DNA from: a virus
Strand: one strand, 5' to 3'
Length of the DNA stretch: 64,000 bases
IMG/VR virus record: IMGVR_UViG_3300031834_001450
Location: 1-64,000 of that record
Of the stretch, positions 26,410 through 35,787 are shown piece after piece (position 1 is the stretch's first letter; each line of letters starts with the position of its first letter). The notes below the pieces were generated by a model. That model did not search any database. It worked only from the letters and a program-made list of their open reading frames with translations, and had not been told where the DNA came from. The translations under genes and the position numbers were made by a program.

Positions 26410-28254
26410 ATGATATACACGTACGATGGGTTAGTAACAGAAATAAAAAACAGATTATCACTTCTATCTGATTGGAATACAATATTATATTATGGAGTAT
26501 ATCAACGTATAGTAGATATGCTTGCGTATACTGGAGAAAAACTTGTATATTTAGCAGAATTTTTATATAGGGAAGCTAAGTGGATAACAGCAGAAAAAAG
26601 AGATTCTCTTGTTAAACTTGCAATATGGTTAGGCTATATTCCATATAGAAAAACTGGAGCAATAGGAGAATTAAAATTAAATTATGATCCTACTTTTAAT
26701 TCAATGTCAATATATACAGGAAAAGAAGTAAATATTCCACGATGGGCAATTTTTACAAATACTGATAGTGATTTAATTACATATTGTACAGAAAGTACTT
26801 TCTATTATACTGGATTTATAGGTAACGTAATTATTCCAGTAAAAGAAGGAACACCCAAAGAATTTTTATATATTGCTCAAGGAATAGTTAATGAATGTGT
26901 TTATGTATATTCTGATTCAACTGATAATACGGAAATTCAAGTTCAGATAGTTGATACATCAGGTAATTTTTTATATGAAGCTATCATTACAACTAATTTA
27001 TATCTTATAAATAATGTTGTAGACTATTACTGTGAAATTTCAAATTCTGCTGCTTATGATTATATTAAAATTTGTTTTGGTGATGGTATAAATTCTAAAA
27101 AATTAATTGCTGGAGAAAGAGTTCTTGTAAAATATGCAGATACAAAAGGAGCATCAGGAGATATTACATCTAGTAATGTAATAACTGTTCTTGTAACAAC
27201 TTTAGTTGACGAAGATAATCTTCCAGTTACTTTATATGTTACAAATGATGAAGGTATAGTTGGTGGATCTGAAATAGAAAATATTGAATCAATTAGAAAT
27301 AATGCCCCTAATTTATTTCAAATAGGATCTTTATTATCATCTACTGCAAATTGGGAAGCTGCAATTAATCTTGCTTCTTATGTAAATAAATCAATTGTAT
27401 GGACAATAGAAAGTCTTGGACTATCAACTACTGTATCTGATCAAAATATTGTATATTTTACTGCAGTTTCTACAACTGGAGAAAATTTAACTACCATTCA
27501 ACAGGGAGATATTATAGTAACTTATTTAACACCTAAAAAATGTTTAACTGAAATGGTAGCATATACAGCCTTGCAAAAAATATATGTACGATTTGATATT
27601 ACTGCTAAAATTGCACTAACTCAAACTTTTACAGTATTAGATGCGGTTATTAAAACAGCATTAAATACAGAATATGATATATTAACTACAACATTTCAAA
27701 AAAATATATATGAATCTAATTTCTATAGAATTATTGATGAAATACCAAATATTATCTATCATACAACTAAAATTTATTATATGGAATCAGATATTAATAT
27801 AATAACAAGTAATTTAAAATTAAAACCAAGTTATACTTCTATTGACACCCCTAATTTAGATAAACAAAATTATTTAGTTCTTGATAGTTTTGAAATTTGG
27901 ATAAAACGAAAAATTGCAAATGCTTGGGTTGCTCCTTTACAAATAGCATATACCTCAGGAATTACTATTTTAGGTATGAATGGATATACAATAACTGGAG
28001 GTTTTGTATCATATTCAACAAATCAAGTTTCATTTACAATAGCAGAAATTGTAGCAGATGTTACTCATGTAATATATGGTATTGCAGATCCAGGAGATTC
28101 TGATCCTTTAGGATATAAAATATTTATTTCATATAAAATGCAAGATGGTAATACTCCAGCAACTCAACAAAATAGTATTAGACTTCCATATTTTTATCAG
28201 ATAACAGACATTGAAGATTCATTCATTAATGCTGATTTATCTTATATATCTTAA
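26410..28254 (+). CDS. Baseplate wedge protein gp6/gpJ-like
   Basis: 614 residues. The N-terminus YYGVYQRIVDMLAYTGEKLVYL and the block AEKRDSLVKLAIWLGY are typical of gpJ/gp6-like proteins (helical clamp followed by beta domains). IKICFGDGINSKKL matches the conserved F-G-(D/N)-G motif. It dimerises to form the baseplate inner ring. GAGG ribosome-binding site. Confidence 0.7.
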   Translation: MIYTYDGLVTEIKNRLSLLSDWNTILYYGVYQRIVDMLAYTGEKLVYLAEFLYREAKWITAEKRDSLVKLAIWLGYIPYRKTGAIGELKLNYDPTFNSMSIYTGKEVNIPRWAIFTNTDSDLITYCTESTFYYTGFIGNVIIPVKEGTPKEFLYIAQGIVNECVYVYSDSTDNTEIQVQIVDTSGNFLYEAIITTNLYLINNVVDYYCEISNSAAYDYIKICFGDGINSKKLIAGERVLVKYADTKGASGDITSSNVITVLVTTLVDEDNLPVTLYVTNDEGIVGGSEIENIESIRNNAPNLFQIGSLLSSTANWEAAINLASYVNKSIVWTIESLGLSTTVSDQNIVYFTAVSTTGENLTTIQQGDIIVTYLTPKKCLTEMVAYTALQKIYVRFDITAKIALTQTFTVLDAVIKTALNTEYDILTTTFQKNIYESNFYRIIDEIPNIIYHTTKIYYMESDINIITSNLKLKPSYTSIDTPNLDKQNYLVLDSFEIWIKRKIANAWVAPLQIAYTSGITILGMNGYTITGGFVSYSTNQVSFTIAEIVADVTHVIYGIADPGDSDPLGYKIFISYKMQDGNTPATQQNSIRLPYFYQITDIEDSFINADLSYIS

Positions 28255-28268
28255 TGGAGAATGATTAA

Positions 28269-29435
28269 GTGAATTTTTCATTTAAAAAATTTATACCAAA
28301 AGTAATGCAAGAGACCAAATGGGGGTCTCTTACTGAAGTATGGCAATCTATTTATGTAGATATTAAAAATGATAAAATAAAAGCAATTTTTAATCAATAT
28401 GATTTTGATAATATTACAGAACAAGAATTAAGGGATTTAGCTGTAATGTTAGGATTCAATTTAAAAACTTTAAATGGTTATACTTCTACCTTAAATTTTA
28501 TAAAAAAAGAAATGTTATTTTTAATTCCAAGATTAAAAACAAAAACAACTCCAACTTGTTATCAATTACAAGGAATTCCATTTAATATAATAGCAAATGG
28601 ATATTCAATTATTTATGATAATAATTTAGATAAATATATTGGAGATGAAACTTTAATTGGATCAGATGTACAAGGTACAGTTACTTTAGATAGAGAAGAT
28701 AAAAATTATACATATATGGGAAGTCTTATTAATTTAGACAATTATATTAATTTAGATAACTCTCCATTCTATCATATGGACACTTTATATCGAATATCTA
28801 TAGGAACATATACTGAATTAGCAGAATCATATTTAGATTTTTATGAATTTCCAACACTGGATGGATCTTCTACTTTATATTCATTAACAAGAAACATGTT
28901 ATTTAATTATACGCATAAATTTGTTGAATCTGCGACAGAATTTATTTCTTTAAATACGCTTAAAGTTCTTAAAAGTGATATAGATCAATTTAAAAGAATG
29001 ACAGATAGATGTTATTATGAACCATATTTACATTTTGATTTAAATTCTGATCATTCAATCACTAATAAAACTTGGACAGATTATTTAGGAGTAGCAACAG
29101 CAATACAAAAAAATATTTTAATAGAAAATTCTTTTACTGATTGGTCTGGTATAAGATTTGGAACAAGCGCGCATTCAGTAATTACTACATCGATTACTGA
29201 TGTAAATAATTACTCTTTTTCATGGGATTATAGAAGTGGTACTAATAAAATAATAGAAACAGATATTAACTATACTTTTAGATTATTAATAACAGAAATG
29301 CAAAAAATAACAGAATTTACTGAATTAGCTGTTATAAATATGTCAGGAACTTGTGTATTATATAGTACATTTCCAAAAGTTCAATGGGATGAAGGAATGT
29401 ATAATAACTTAAAATTTGAATTTAAAATTATTTAA
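28269..29435 (+). CDS. Baseplate wedge / tail protein gp7- or gpI-like
   Basis: 388 residues from GTG 28269. The N-terminus (KKFIPKVMQETKWGSLTEVWQ, then TEQELRDLAVMLGFNL) resembles the part of gpI/gp7-type proteins that binds the J-like ring. The C-terminal 200 residues are not recognised and may connect to fibres. It lies directly between the J-like gene and the first fibre gene, where gpI-like genes are found. Confidence 0.5.
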   Translation: MNFSFKKFIPKVMQETKWGSLTEVWQSIYVDIKNDKIKAIFNQYDFDNITEQELRDLAVMLGFNLKTLNGYTSTLNFIKKEMLFLIPRLKTKTTPTCYQLQGIPFNIIANGYSIIYDNNLDKYIGDETLIGSDVQGTVTLDREDKNYTYMGSLINLDNYINLDNSPFYHMDTLYRISIGTYTELAESYLDFYEFPTLDGSSTLYSLTRNMLFNYTHKFVESATEFISLNTLKVLKSDIDQFKRMTDRCYYEPYLHFDLNSDHSITNKTWTDYLGVATAIQKNILIENSFTDWSGIRFGTSAHSVITTSITDVNNYSFSWDYRSGTNKIIETDINYTFRLLITEMQKITEFTELAVINMSGTCVLYSTFPKVQWDEGMYNNLKFEFKII

Positions 29436-29451
29436 ATAAGAGGTTTTTTAA

Positions 29452-30792
29452 ATGTCAGCAACAAATCTAGGGGATCAATATATTACATTTGATTATAAAC
29501 ACCCAGCAAAAGGAAGTGATTTTAATACTCTTCTTAGAGAAGCAATTACTCCTGGTGTTTATAAAGGTGGTCTTATTACTTATTCTGGTACAGGAATAAC
29601 AATAGCTCCCTTTGTTATATATATAAATACAAGTACAGACAAACTTGTAAGAATTGAAACTAGAGCGAATGTAAATATAACAGTTACAGAATCTACACCA
29701 GTAATAGCACTTACGTATACTTGGCAAGATGTTTCAGAAGATTGGTTAGATTTTAATCAAAGAGCATCTGGATCTGGAGCATTAACAAATGAAGTATGTT
29801 TAGGTGAATGTGTATTTGGTGGTGGAGTAATTACAAGTATAACTTATGCTAGTAAAACTTGGGGTAAAAAATTTACAAATGATGTTCCTATTGGAACTTC
29901 TCCTTTTATAATAACCTCTACAACTAAAGTATCAAATCTTAATGTAGATCAAGTTGATGGAGCAGATTTAAGTACAGACGTAACTTTTGCTGGAAATAGT
30001 GATGTTTTAATACCTAGTCAAAAAGCAGTAAAAACATTAACATCACATCCTATAACAGCATATAAACAAGCAACATATCCTATAACAGATACAGATGGAT
30101 TACAAGTTATCGAAGTAAATACGACAGCGGGGGCAGTTACAATTACTCTCCCTCTTATGGCTAATAATCTAGGAAGACAAATACGAATCCAATTTGTAAA
30201 AAATGATGCTTCTCTTGATGTAGTTACAATCTCTCCTCATGCTACAGATGCTGGTAAATTATCAAATGATTTACTCGCATCGATTATACTTCCAAAAGTT
30301 GGAGATTTTATAGTAGTTCAACAAAGTGTAAATTCAGATTGTTGGGAGATTGTAAATGAAAGAATTACAAGTCAGTTGAGATTAGACACATATGCGGGTT
30401 ATGGATCAACTGATACAAAAATTATGAGATTTACAACTGTTACTGAAAATTTTGGAAATATGTTTTCAGAAAACCATGTTAGTGGGTATTCTGGTAATGC
30501 TAAAGGGTTGGAAATTACTATAAATCGATCAGGAAGATATGCTTTTATACATTCTGGAGTAGAAAGTGGGACAGCTGCATTTTATGGTCTTTCACTTAAT
30601 TCAGCACAACGTACAACTGATGTAACATCAATTACAGCTAATACTATTTGCTCAATAAGTTTTGGGTCAGCTACAGCTGGAATTGTTATGGCTTATACAG
30701 CGTATCTTAAAAAAGGAGATATTATGAGACCACACTCAACAGCAATAGCTCCGGGGAATATATTTTTTTCTTGCACATATTTAGGAAATTAA
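29452..30792 (+). CDS. Tail fibre / receptor-binding protein 1
   Basis: 446 residues. The N-terminal domain (QYITFDYKHPAKGSDFN, KTWGKKFTND) should bind the baseplate; the middle is a beta-structured shaft (PITDTDGLQVIEVNT, NAGRQIRI-like); the C-terminal head contains YAGYGSTDTKIMRF and ENHVSGYSGNAKGLEITINR. The head region is strongly repeated in the fibre at 31195-32466 at both DNA and protein level, while the last 80 residues differ, as expected for receptor specificity. Confidence 0.65.
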   Translation: MSATNLGDQYITFDYKHPAKGSDFNTLLREAITPGVYKGGLITYSGTGITIAPFVIYINTSTDKLVRIETRANVNITVTESTPVIALTYTWQDVSEDWLDFNQRASGSGALTNEVCLGECVFGGGVITSITYASKTWGKKFTNDVPIGTSPFIITSTTKVSNLNVDQVDGADLSTDVTFAGNSDVLIPSQKAVKTLTSHPITAYKQATYPITDTDGLQVIEVNTTAGAVTITLPLMANNLGRQIRIQFVKNDASLDVVTISPHATDAGKLSNDLLASIILPKVGDFIVVQQSVNSDCWEIVNERITSQLRLDTYAGYGSTDTKIMRFTTVTENFGNMFSENHVSGYSGNAKGLEITINRSGRYAFIHSGVESGTAAFYGLSLNSAQRTTDVTSITANTICSISFGSATAGIVMAYTAYLKKGDIMRPHSTAIAPGNIFFSCTYLGN

Positions 30793-30793
30793 A

Positions 30794-31183
30794 ATGAAAA
30801 GATATATAAAAATAAATGAAAAAAATGAAATTATAGACTTATTTCATGAACATGTTGTTTCTAAGTTTGATGGAACGGAAATATTTTTTGATGAAGTTCA
30901 AGAACAATCAATATGGATAGAAAATAAATGTATTTCAGATGAAATGGGAAATCCAATATTTAAATTTATAAATAAAGAAATTATTGAAATAGATACTTCT
31001 GTAAATTTAAAAGAATTTAGATATAATAGAGATTTAGAAATATGTATATCTCAAAGAAAATCTGCTTATATAAACGAAAGTGATGGATTATTTTTCGATT
31101 TTCAACGAGGGGAAATAGAAAAATCAGTATGGATAGCTAAAGTTGAAGAAATAAAAACTAGATTTCCAAAACCAATAGAATAA
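30794..31183 (+). CDS. Tail fibre assembly chaperone-like protein 1
   Basis: 129 residues, directly after fibre 1. KRYIKINEKNEIIDLFHEH and DEVQEQSIWIENKC match the paralogue after fibre 2. Such small genes behind fibre genes usually encode fibre chaperones or a fibre-associated cap. The C-terminal part (NRDLEICISQRKSAYI) differs from the paralogue. Confidence 0.55.
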   Translation: MKRYIKINEKNEIIDLFHEHVVSKFDGTEIFFDEVQEQSIWIENKCISDEMGNPIFKFINKEIIEIDTSVNLKEFRYNRDLEICISQRKSAYINESDGLFFDFQRGEIEKSVWIAKVEEIKTRFPKPIE

Positions 31184-31194
31184 AAAGGTATAAC

Positions 31195-32466
31195 ATGGGA
31201 ACAACAGATTATGGAACACAGACAATAACTTTTAGATATAATCAAGCACTTATATCTTCTGATTTAGGAAAACTACTTTATAATATTACTAAACCAGGTA
31301 TATATGATGGTGGTAATCTTACAATAAATTCTGGAAATAATGTTAATATAGCACCTCTTGATTTATTGGTAGAAACATCAGCACTACAAATGATGCATGT
31401 AAAAACTACAACAAACATAGTATTTCCTATTACTGAATCTACTCCATATATAACGTGTCAATTTACATGGGTAGATTCTACAACTAATTATATGGATTTT
31501 ACTGCTAAAGCCGTAGGGGACTTACTTACTTCTGATGTAGTTGTTGGTATGGGAGTATATGTAGCAAGTACTTTAACTTCATTTTCTTATACATCTAAAA
31601 CATGGGGTACATTTGATAGAAGTGGTAATATGAGAAGTACAAATGTTATTGCTGCTACAGATGTTACTATTTTAGGAGCTAATGGATTATATAATAGTAC
31701 TAAAGCACTTACAACATATGGTAATACAACAGTAGCAAAAACAGCTAATTATGTTATGTTAGATAATGATGGATATTCAAGAATTGAGTGTGACACAACT
31801 TCTAATGCAATTACTATTACGCTTCCAGCAGTTGCAACAAACAGAGGTAGACGCATAGAAATTGCCTTGGTTAAAAATGATGCTTCTTTGGATAAGGTAA
31901 TTATTCAAGGAGCAGCAGGGTCTATAATGTCCGAAGATTTACTTGCTGCAATTTGGCTTACGAAAGTTGGAGATTTTATTTGCGTGCAAGAATCCGCAAC
32001 AAGCGGTGCTTGGAATATAGTAAATGAAAGAATTACAAGTCAGTTGAAATTAAACACATATGCTGGCTATGGATCAACAGATAATAAAATTATGCGATTT
32101 ACGAATGTTGTAACAAATTTTGGAAATATGTTTTCAGAAAATCATGTTTCTGGATATACGGCAAATGCCAAAGGGCTAGAAATTACCATAAATCGATCAG
32201 GGAGATATGCTATTTCTTTTTCAGCTCAAGGAGGAGCTGCGACAAATAATGGATTAAGTCTAAATTCAACAGAACTAACGACTTCATTAGAGACTATCAC
32301 GGTGACAGATAGACTCGTAATTACTGTGGCATTATCCTCCTGTGGTTCAATAACAGTAAATATGTTTTTTAAAAAAAATGATATAATTAGACCCCATACT
32401 GCTGGACTAGCTCCAGCTTCAAATAATGCGCTAACTCATTTCAACGTAGAATATATAGGAAACTAA
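31195..32466 (+). CDS. Tail fibre / receptor-binding protein 2 (paralogue)
   Basis: 423 residues. The N-terminus (GTQTITFRYNQALISSDLG) resembles fibre 1, and RITSQLKLNTYAGYGSTDNK and MFSENHVSGYTANAKGLEITIN are nearly the same as in fibre 1, whereas the tip (last 70 residues) diverges. This suggests tandem duplication with exchange of the tip, giving two receptor specificities. The late part of the gene is less AT-rich than its neighbours, which may indicate recent transfer. Confidence 0.65.
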   Translation: MGTTDYGTQTITFRYNQALISSDLGKLLYNITKPGIYDGGNLTINSGNNVNIAPLDLLVETSALQMMHVKTTTNIVFPITESTPYITCQFTWVDSTTNYMDFTAKAVGDLLTSDVVVGMGVYVASTLTSFSYTSKTWGTFDRSGNMRSTNVIAATDVTILGANGLYNSTKALTTYGNTTVAKTANYVMLDNDGYSRIECDTTSNAITITLPAVATNRGRRIEIALVKNDASLDKVIIQGAAGSIMSEDLLAAIWLTKVGDFICVQESATSGAWNIVNERITSQLKLNTYAGYGSTDNKIMRFTNVVTNFGNMFSENHVSGYTANAKGLEITINRSGRYAISFSAQGGAATNNGLSLNSTELTTSLETITVTDRLVITVALSSCGSITVNMFFKKNDIIRPHTAGLAPASNNALTHFNVEYIGN

Positions 32467-32480
32467 AGGGATAAAAAAAA

Positions 32481-32720
32481 ATGAAGCGATACATCAAAAC
32501 AAACAATGAAAATTTTATAATAGATATTTTTCATGAACATCAAAAAGAAAAATTTGATGGAAGCGAAATATTTTTAGACGAAGTAGAAAAGCAATCTGTT
32601 TGGATAGATGGAAAAGTAATTTTTGATGAAACTAACAATCCAATATTCAAACTAATATCTAATAAACCCATCTTACAACCAGAAAATATTTTATATACTG
32701 AATATAAACAAAAAAAATAG
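32481..32720 (+). CDS. Tail fibre assembly chaperone-like protein 2 (frame-0 part)
   Basis: 79 residues to a TAG at 32718-32720. KRYIKTNNENFIIDIFHEH and DEVEKQSVWIDGK match chaperone 1. The product ends QKK at a run of eight A bases, and a -1 shift there opens a second segment that looks like the missing C-terminal domain of fibre chaperones. See the following entry. Confidence 0.55.
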   Translation: MKRYIKTNNENFIIDIFHEHQKEKFDGSEIFLDEVEKQSVWIDGKVIFDETNNPIFKLISNKPILQPENILYTEYKQKK

Positions 32721-32890
32721 ACAATAAAAAATTACAAGATGCTAAAGATTATCTATTTGAAACTGATCATAAAATTATAAAACAAATAGAACTTGGAGAA
32801 GCTTGTCCGCCAGATGTTTTAAACAAACGGCAAGCAGCTAGAGCAACAATTTCAGAGATAGAAGGAACTGATAAAAAAAAGCTAAAATAA
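32710..32890 (+). other. Frameshifted C-terminal part of fibre chaperone 2
   Basis: From the A8 run at 32710-32717, the -1 frame reads IDNKKLQDAKDYLFETD, then IIKQIELGEACPPDVL and KRQAARATISEIEG, ending at TAA 32888-32890. This strongly resembles the C-terminal domain of tail fibre assembly proteins (Y-L-x-E-T-D, I-x-x-G, P-x-x-V, R-x-A). Translation would need -1 slippage at A AAA AAA or RNA-polymerase slippage; otherwise the gene is broken. Confidence 0.5.
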
Positions 32891-32898
32891 AAATAATC

Positions 32899-32931
32899 TT
32901 AGTTTAAAAAAAGTTTAAAAAAAGTTTAAGA
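32899..32931. repeat. Three tandem AGTTTAAAA-type repeats
   Basis: AGTTTAAAAAA is repeated three times with a 12-bp period (the last copy AGTTTAAG) between fibre chaperone 2 and the hub gene. Function unknown; could be an A-rich ribosome or regulator site. Confidence 0.35.
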
Positions 32932-32949
32932 GAATAATAATTTAAAAAA

Positions 32950-34269
32950 ATGTCAATATCTAAATATGAATTTGAAATGCTCTCAACTCCTAGTTGTATC
33001 AATTTTTATAAAGAAGATTATAAAGATGGAGATAAATTAGGTACACCTATTAGAAATTGGTCAAAGATTCTTTTTAAAGATTCTTTATTTGATTTCTTTC
33101 CGTACAGTGAAATATATTTTAAAGATTCTGCTGGTCAAATAGTTGATAGTGTTTATTTTGTAGAAGGTCTTGAATTTCATTGTAAATTAGGTTTTCAAGA
33201 AGAAATAGTAAAAGATAAAGATGATAATGATAAAAAAATTGGTGGATATCTAGAATATGATTATATTTGGTCTGCTTTTGAAATAAACAATATTACATTT
33301 GCCCAATCAATATCTGGTGATAATATGTTTATGATGGTATCTAAACATTTTTATAATGATTATCCACAATCTAGAACTTTTAATCATGAAAGTTCTACTA
33401 AACAAACAATAAGTAATATACTTATCAATACAATATTACCTGCTTGGGGAATAGATAAAAGTAAATTTAGAGGTGGAGAAAAAGGTAAAGAAATAAATTC
33501 TATTACTGATACTACTGGTACGCCATATTTAAATCAAAACAATATATCTAATAAATTATTTATTTCTAAATTAGCAGAATATGCATATAGTCAAAATAAT
33601 AAAGCATCTGGGTTTTATACATTTATAAATTGTAATGGTGAATTTTATTTTATGACTATACAAGGTATGTTAAATCAACCCCCTGTTAGAAAATATAAAA
33701 TAGATTTACATCAAGATATGATGACAGATGAATATTATATTAAAGATTATCGAGTATTAAATGGTGGAGTTCCAGTTAATTTTGAAAATTATAAAAGAAA
33801 AATATATAGATATAAAGCAGATGGAACGAATATCGCAGAAATAAAAAATATTCAAACTTATGCAAATGAATCTGAATTAGATACAGCAACTCAACTTCTT
33901 ATTAGAAAACAATATATACCAACTGTAAATAGTAAAGTAACATATGGTGGAATACAAGAAGAAGAAAATGGATTAGAATTTTATCAAGGTTTTGTAAATT
34001 ATTTTTATAGAGATACACTTTTATGTTATAGAATGGTAATTGTAGTTGATTTTTATGCTGGGCTAGTATCAGGAAAAACTATAGAAATAGAAGTAGAAAA
34101 ACAAACTAAAACAAATGAAATAGCTGGAGAGTTTTCTGGTAAATGGTTAATATGTGAATCAATACATATCATGGATAAAAATGGTATTCCTTATTCACAA
34201 CTTACAATAAGTAAACCTCAAATAAAAATAGATCAATCCCATCCATTTAAAAAAGATTTTACTCCATGA
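32950..34269 (+). CDS. Baseplate hub protein (gp27/gpD-like)
   Basis: 439 residues. NKLFISKLAEYAYSQNN followed by GFYTFINCNGEFYFMT is typical of hub proteins that bind the spike, and SGKWLICESIHIM near the end fits the barrel closing the hub. It links tube and spike at the baseplate centre. No ribosome-binding site is evident apart from GAG/AATAA, and the start is taken as the first ATG. Its TGA overlaps the next gene's ATG (ATGA). Confidence 0.6.
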   Translation: MSISKYEFEMLSTPSCINFYKEDYKDGDKLGTPIRNWSKILFKDSLFDFFPYSEIYFKDSAGQIVDSVYFVEGLEFHCKLGFQEEIVKDKDDNDKKIGGYLEYDYIWSAFEINNITFAQSISGDNMFMMVSKHFYNDYPQSRTFNHESSTKQTISNILINTILPAWGIDKSKFRGGEKGKEINSITDTTGTPYLNQNNISNKLFISKLAEYAYSQNNKASGFYTFINCNGEFYFMTIQGMLNQPPVRKYKIDLHQDMMTDEYYIKDYRVLNGGVPVNFENYKRKIYRYKADGTNIAEIKNIQTYANESELDTATQLLIRKQYIPTVNSKVTYGGIQEEENGLEFYQGFVNYFYRDTLLCYRMVIVVDFYAGLVSGKTIEIEVEKQTKTNEIAGEFSGKWLICESIHIMDKNGIPYSQLTISKPQIKIDQSHPFKKDFTP

Positions 34270-34646
34270 ACAAAAAAACAATACTCCTTGTTGAAGATGA
34301 AATTATTATAGCAATAACAACTAAAATAATTCTTGAAAATTATGGGTATATTGTTATTGTTGTTAATACTGGAGAAGACGCAATAAAAACTATAAAAAAT
34401 ATACCTAATATTCAACTTCTTCTTATAGATATTGATTTAGGAAAAGGACTAGATGGTATTGAAACTGCAGAAATAATTTTAAAAAATTATGACATTCCAA
34501 TAATTTTTCGTTCAAGTCATATAGAACAAGATATTATAGAAAAGATTAAAAATATAAAAAAAATAACTTCATATAGTTATATAACAAAAAATTCAAATAA
34601 TGTCGATCTTGACATCTCAATAAAAATGGCATTTAAATTATTGTAA
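34266..34646 (+). CDS. Single-domain response regulator (CheY-like receiver)
   Basis: 126 residues, exactly one receiver domain. E10-D11 in LLVEDE, the phosphoacceptor D55 in LLIDIDLG, the switch Ser in FRSSH (83-84) and K108 in YITKNS are all in place. There is no output domain. The wording GDGIETAEIIL-like, IPIIF, ITSYSY and DISIKMAFKLL is like receiver domains I associate with spirochaetes and other anaerobes. It overlaps the hub gene by 4 bp, so it is expressed with the late tail genes. It might disturb host signalling or chemotaxis. Confidence 0.8.
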   Translation: MNKKTILLVEDEIIIAITTKIILENYGYIVIVVNTGEDAIKTIKNIPNIQLLLIDIDLGKGLDGIETAEIILKNYDIPIIFRSSHIEQDIIEKIKNIKKITSYSYITKNSNNVDLDISIKMAFKLL

Positions 34647-34651
34647 ACAAA

Positions 34652-34906
34652 TTATATTTTATGTTGATGTTTATGTTTAGAAATTAAAAAAATAGATTTT
34701 ATAAAAAGTTCTATTTTTTTTTGAATCTTTTTTCTCATATATCTATTAAATGATTGTCTAAGTAATTCAATTTCTTGTACTATAATTTCTTTAGGTGCAT
34801 GAAATTCAATTAATTGCAAAAATCTTTTTTTTCTTCTATTTATTAAATAATTATAGTAGAAATTTCTTTCTCTTCTTATATAATGCTTAATAGTCTTGAT
34901 GAACAT
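34652..34906 (-). CDS. Small basic protein, unknown
   Basis: 84 residues, very rich in Lys/Arg/His (IRRERNFYYNYLINRRKKRF, RKKIQKKI). It overlaps the start of its upstream neighbour's 3' end by 31 bp and converges on the tail operon. A nucleic-acid binding role is possible. Not recognised. Confidence 0.4.
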   Translation of the reverse strand: MFIKTIKHYIRRERNFYYNYLINRRKKRFLQLIEFHAPKEIIVQEIELLRQSFNRYMRKKIQKKIELFIKSIFLISKHKHQHKI

Positions 34907-35787
34907 TCTTCTGATACCTCCTTTGATAAAATTTTTTCAATAGAATATTTTTTAAACTTTTCAAGTATTGTTGCTTTTTCAAATTCTTGTTTAAAAGAAC
35001 TTTCTGTATTTTCTGTTCTTAATAGTTTAATACCAGCTTCTCTTATATAATAATCTTTATATTTTTCGTATACTAATTTTTTATTTGGTACATTTATAAT
35101 ATTAAGTATATTATTTTTATTTGATGGTTCTTCTCCATAATTAATAGTTTCATATTGAAAATAAATTGGAACTTTAATAATTTCTATTTGTTTATTATTT
35201 ATTTTAAATATCTTATGATTTTGATCTTCTAAGTGTCGAGTGCTTACTGGAATACCTACGATATGATGTTGATTATTATAATTATCAATAAAAGAAGATT
35301 GTAGATGATGATGGCCATGAAAAAAACATCCTTTTAAATTTGGAAAAGATACGCCTTCATCTGCAAATTGAGTTTCTTGTGGCATTAAATGAGTAAAAAT
35401 AAAATCAAAATTACCTTCTAAATCTTGATATGTTTTATAATCATATTTAAAAGGAAGCATAAGACAATTCATATTATCTATAATAACAGATGTTGCATCT
35501 TCATAAACAAATACATTATCTATTAATTGAAATGCAGATAAAGCACTCCCTTTGTTTTTTGATAGATCATGATTGCCCTCTAATATATGAGTTATATTTT
35601 TTCTTTTCAAAAGAAATTCTTTAAAAATTTTATAAACTGACCAAACTGGAGTTGAATTATCAAAAATATCACCTAACAAAATTAATTCTTCATTACAATA
35701 ATTATCATTTAACCAATTTAAAAATTGTTTAGTTGATTTTAAAAAAGGTTCTTTATTTTTTAAATGTAAATCAGAACAACAAATCAT
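34876..35787 (-). CDS. SbcD/Mre11-like exonuclease subunit (T4 gp47-like)
   Basis: 303 residues. The calcineurin-type metallophosphoesterase motifs are complete: SDLH (5-8), GDIFDN (39-44), GNHD (71-74), FTHLMP and GHHHL. Order and spacing match SbcD/Mre11 and T4 gp47, the nuclease subunit paired with an SbcC/Rad50 ATPase in recombination and DNA degradation. No SbcC partner lies in this window. Start overlaps the preceding small gene by ATGA. Confidence 0.75.
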   Translation of the reverse strand: MICCSDLHLKNKEPFLKSTKQFLNWLNDNYCNEELILLGDIFDNSTPVWSVYKIFKEFLLKRKNITHILEGNHDLSKNKGSALSAFQLIDNVFVYEDATSVIIDNMNCLMLPFKYDYKTYQDLEGNFDFIFTHLMPQETQFADEGVSFPNLKGCFFHGHHHLQSSFIDNYNNQHHIVGIPVSTRHLEDQNHKIFKINNKQIEIIKVPIYFQYETINYGEEPSNKNNILNIINVPNKKLVYEKYKDYYIREAGIKLLRTENTESSFKQEFEKATILEKFKKYSIEKILSKEVSEECSSRLLSII

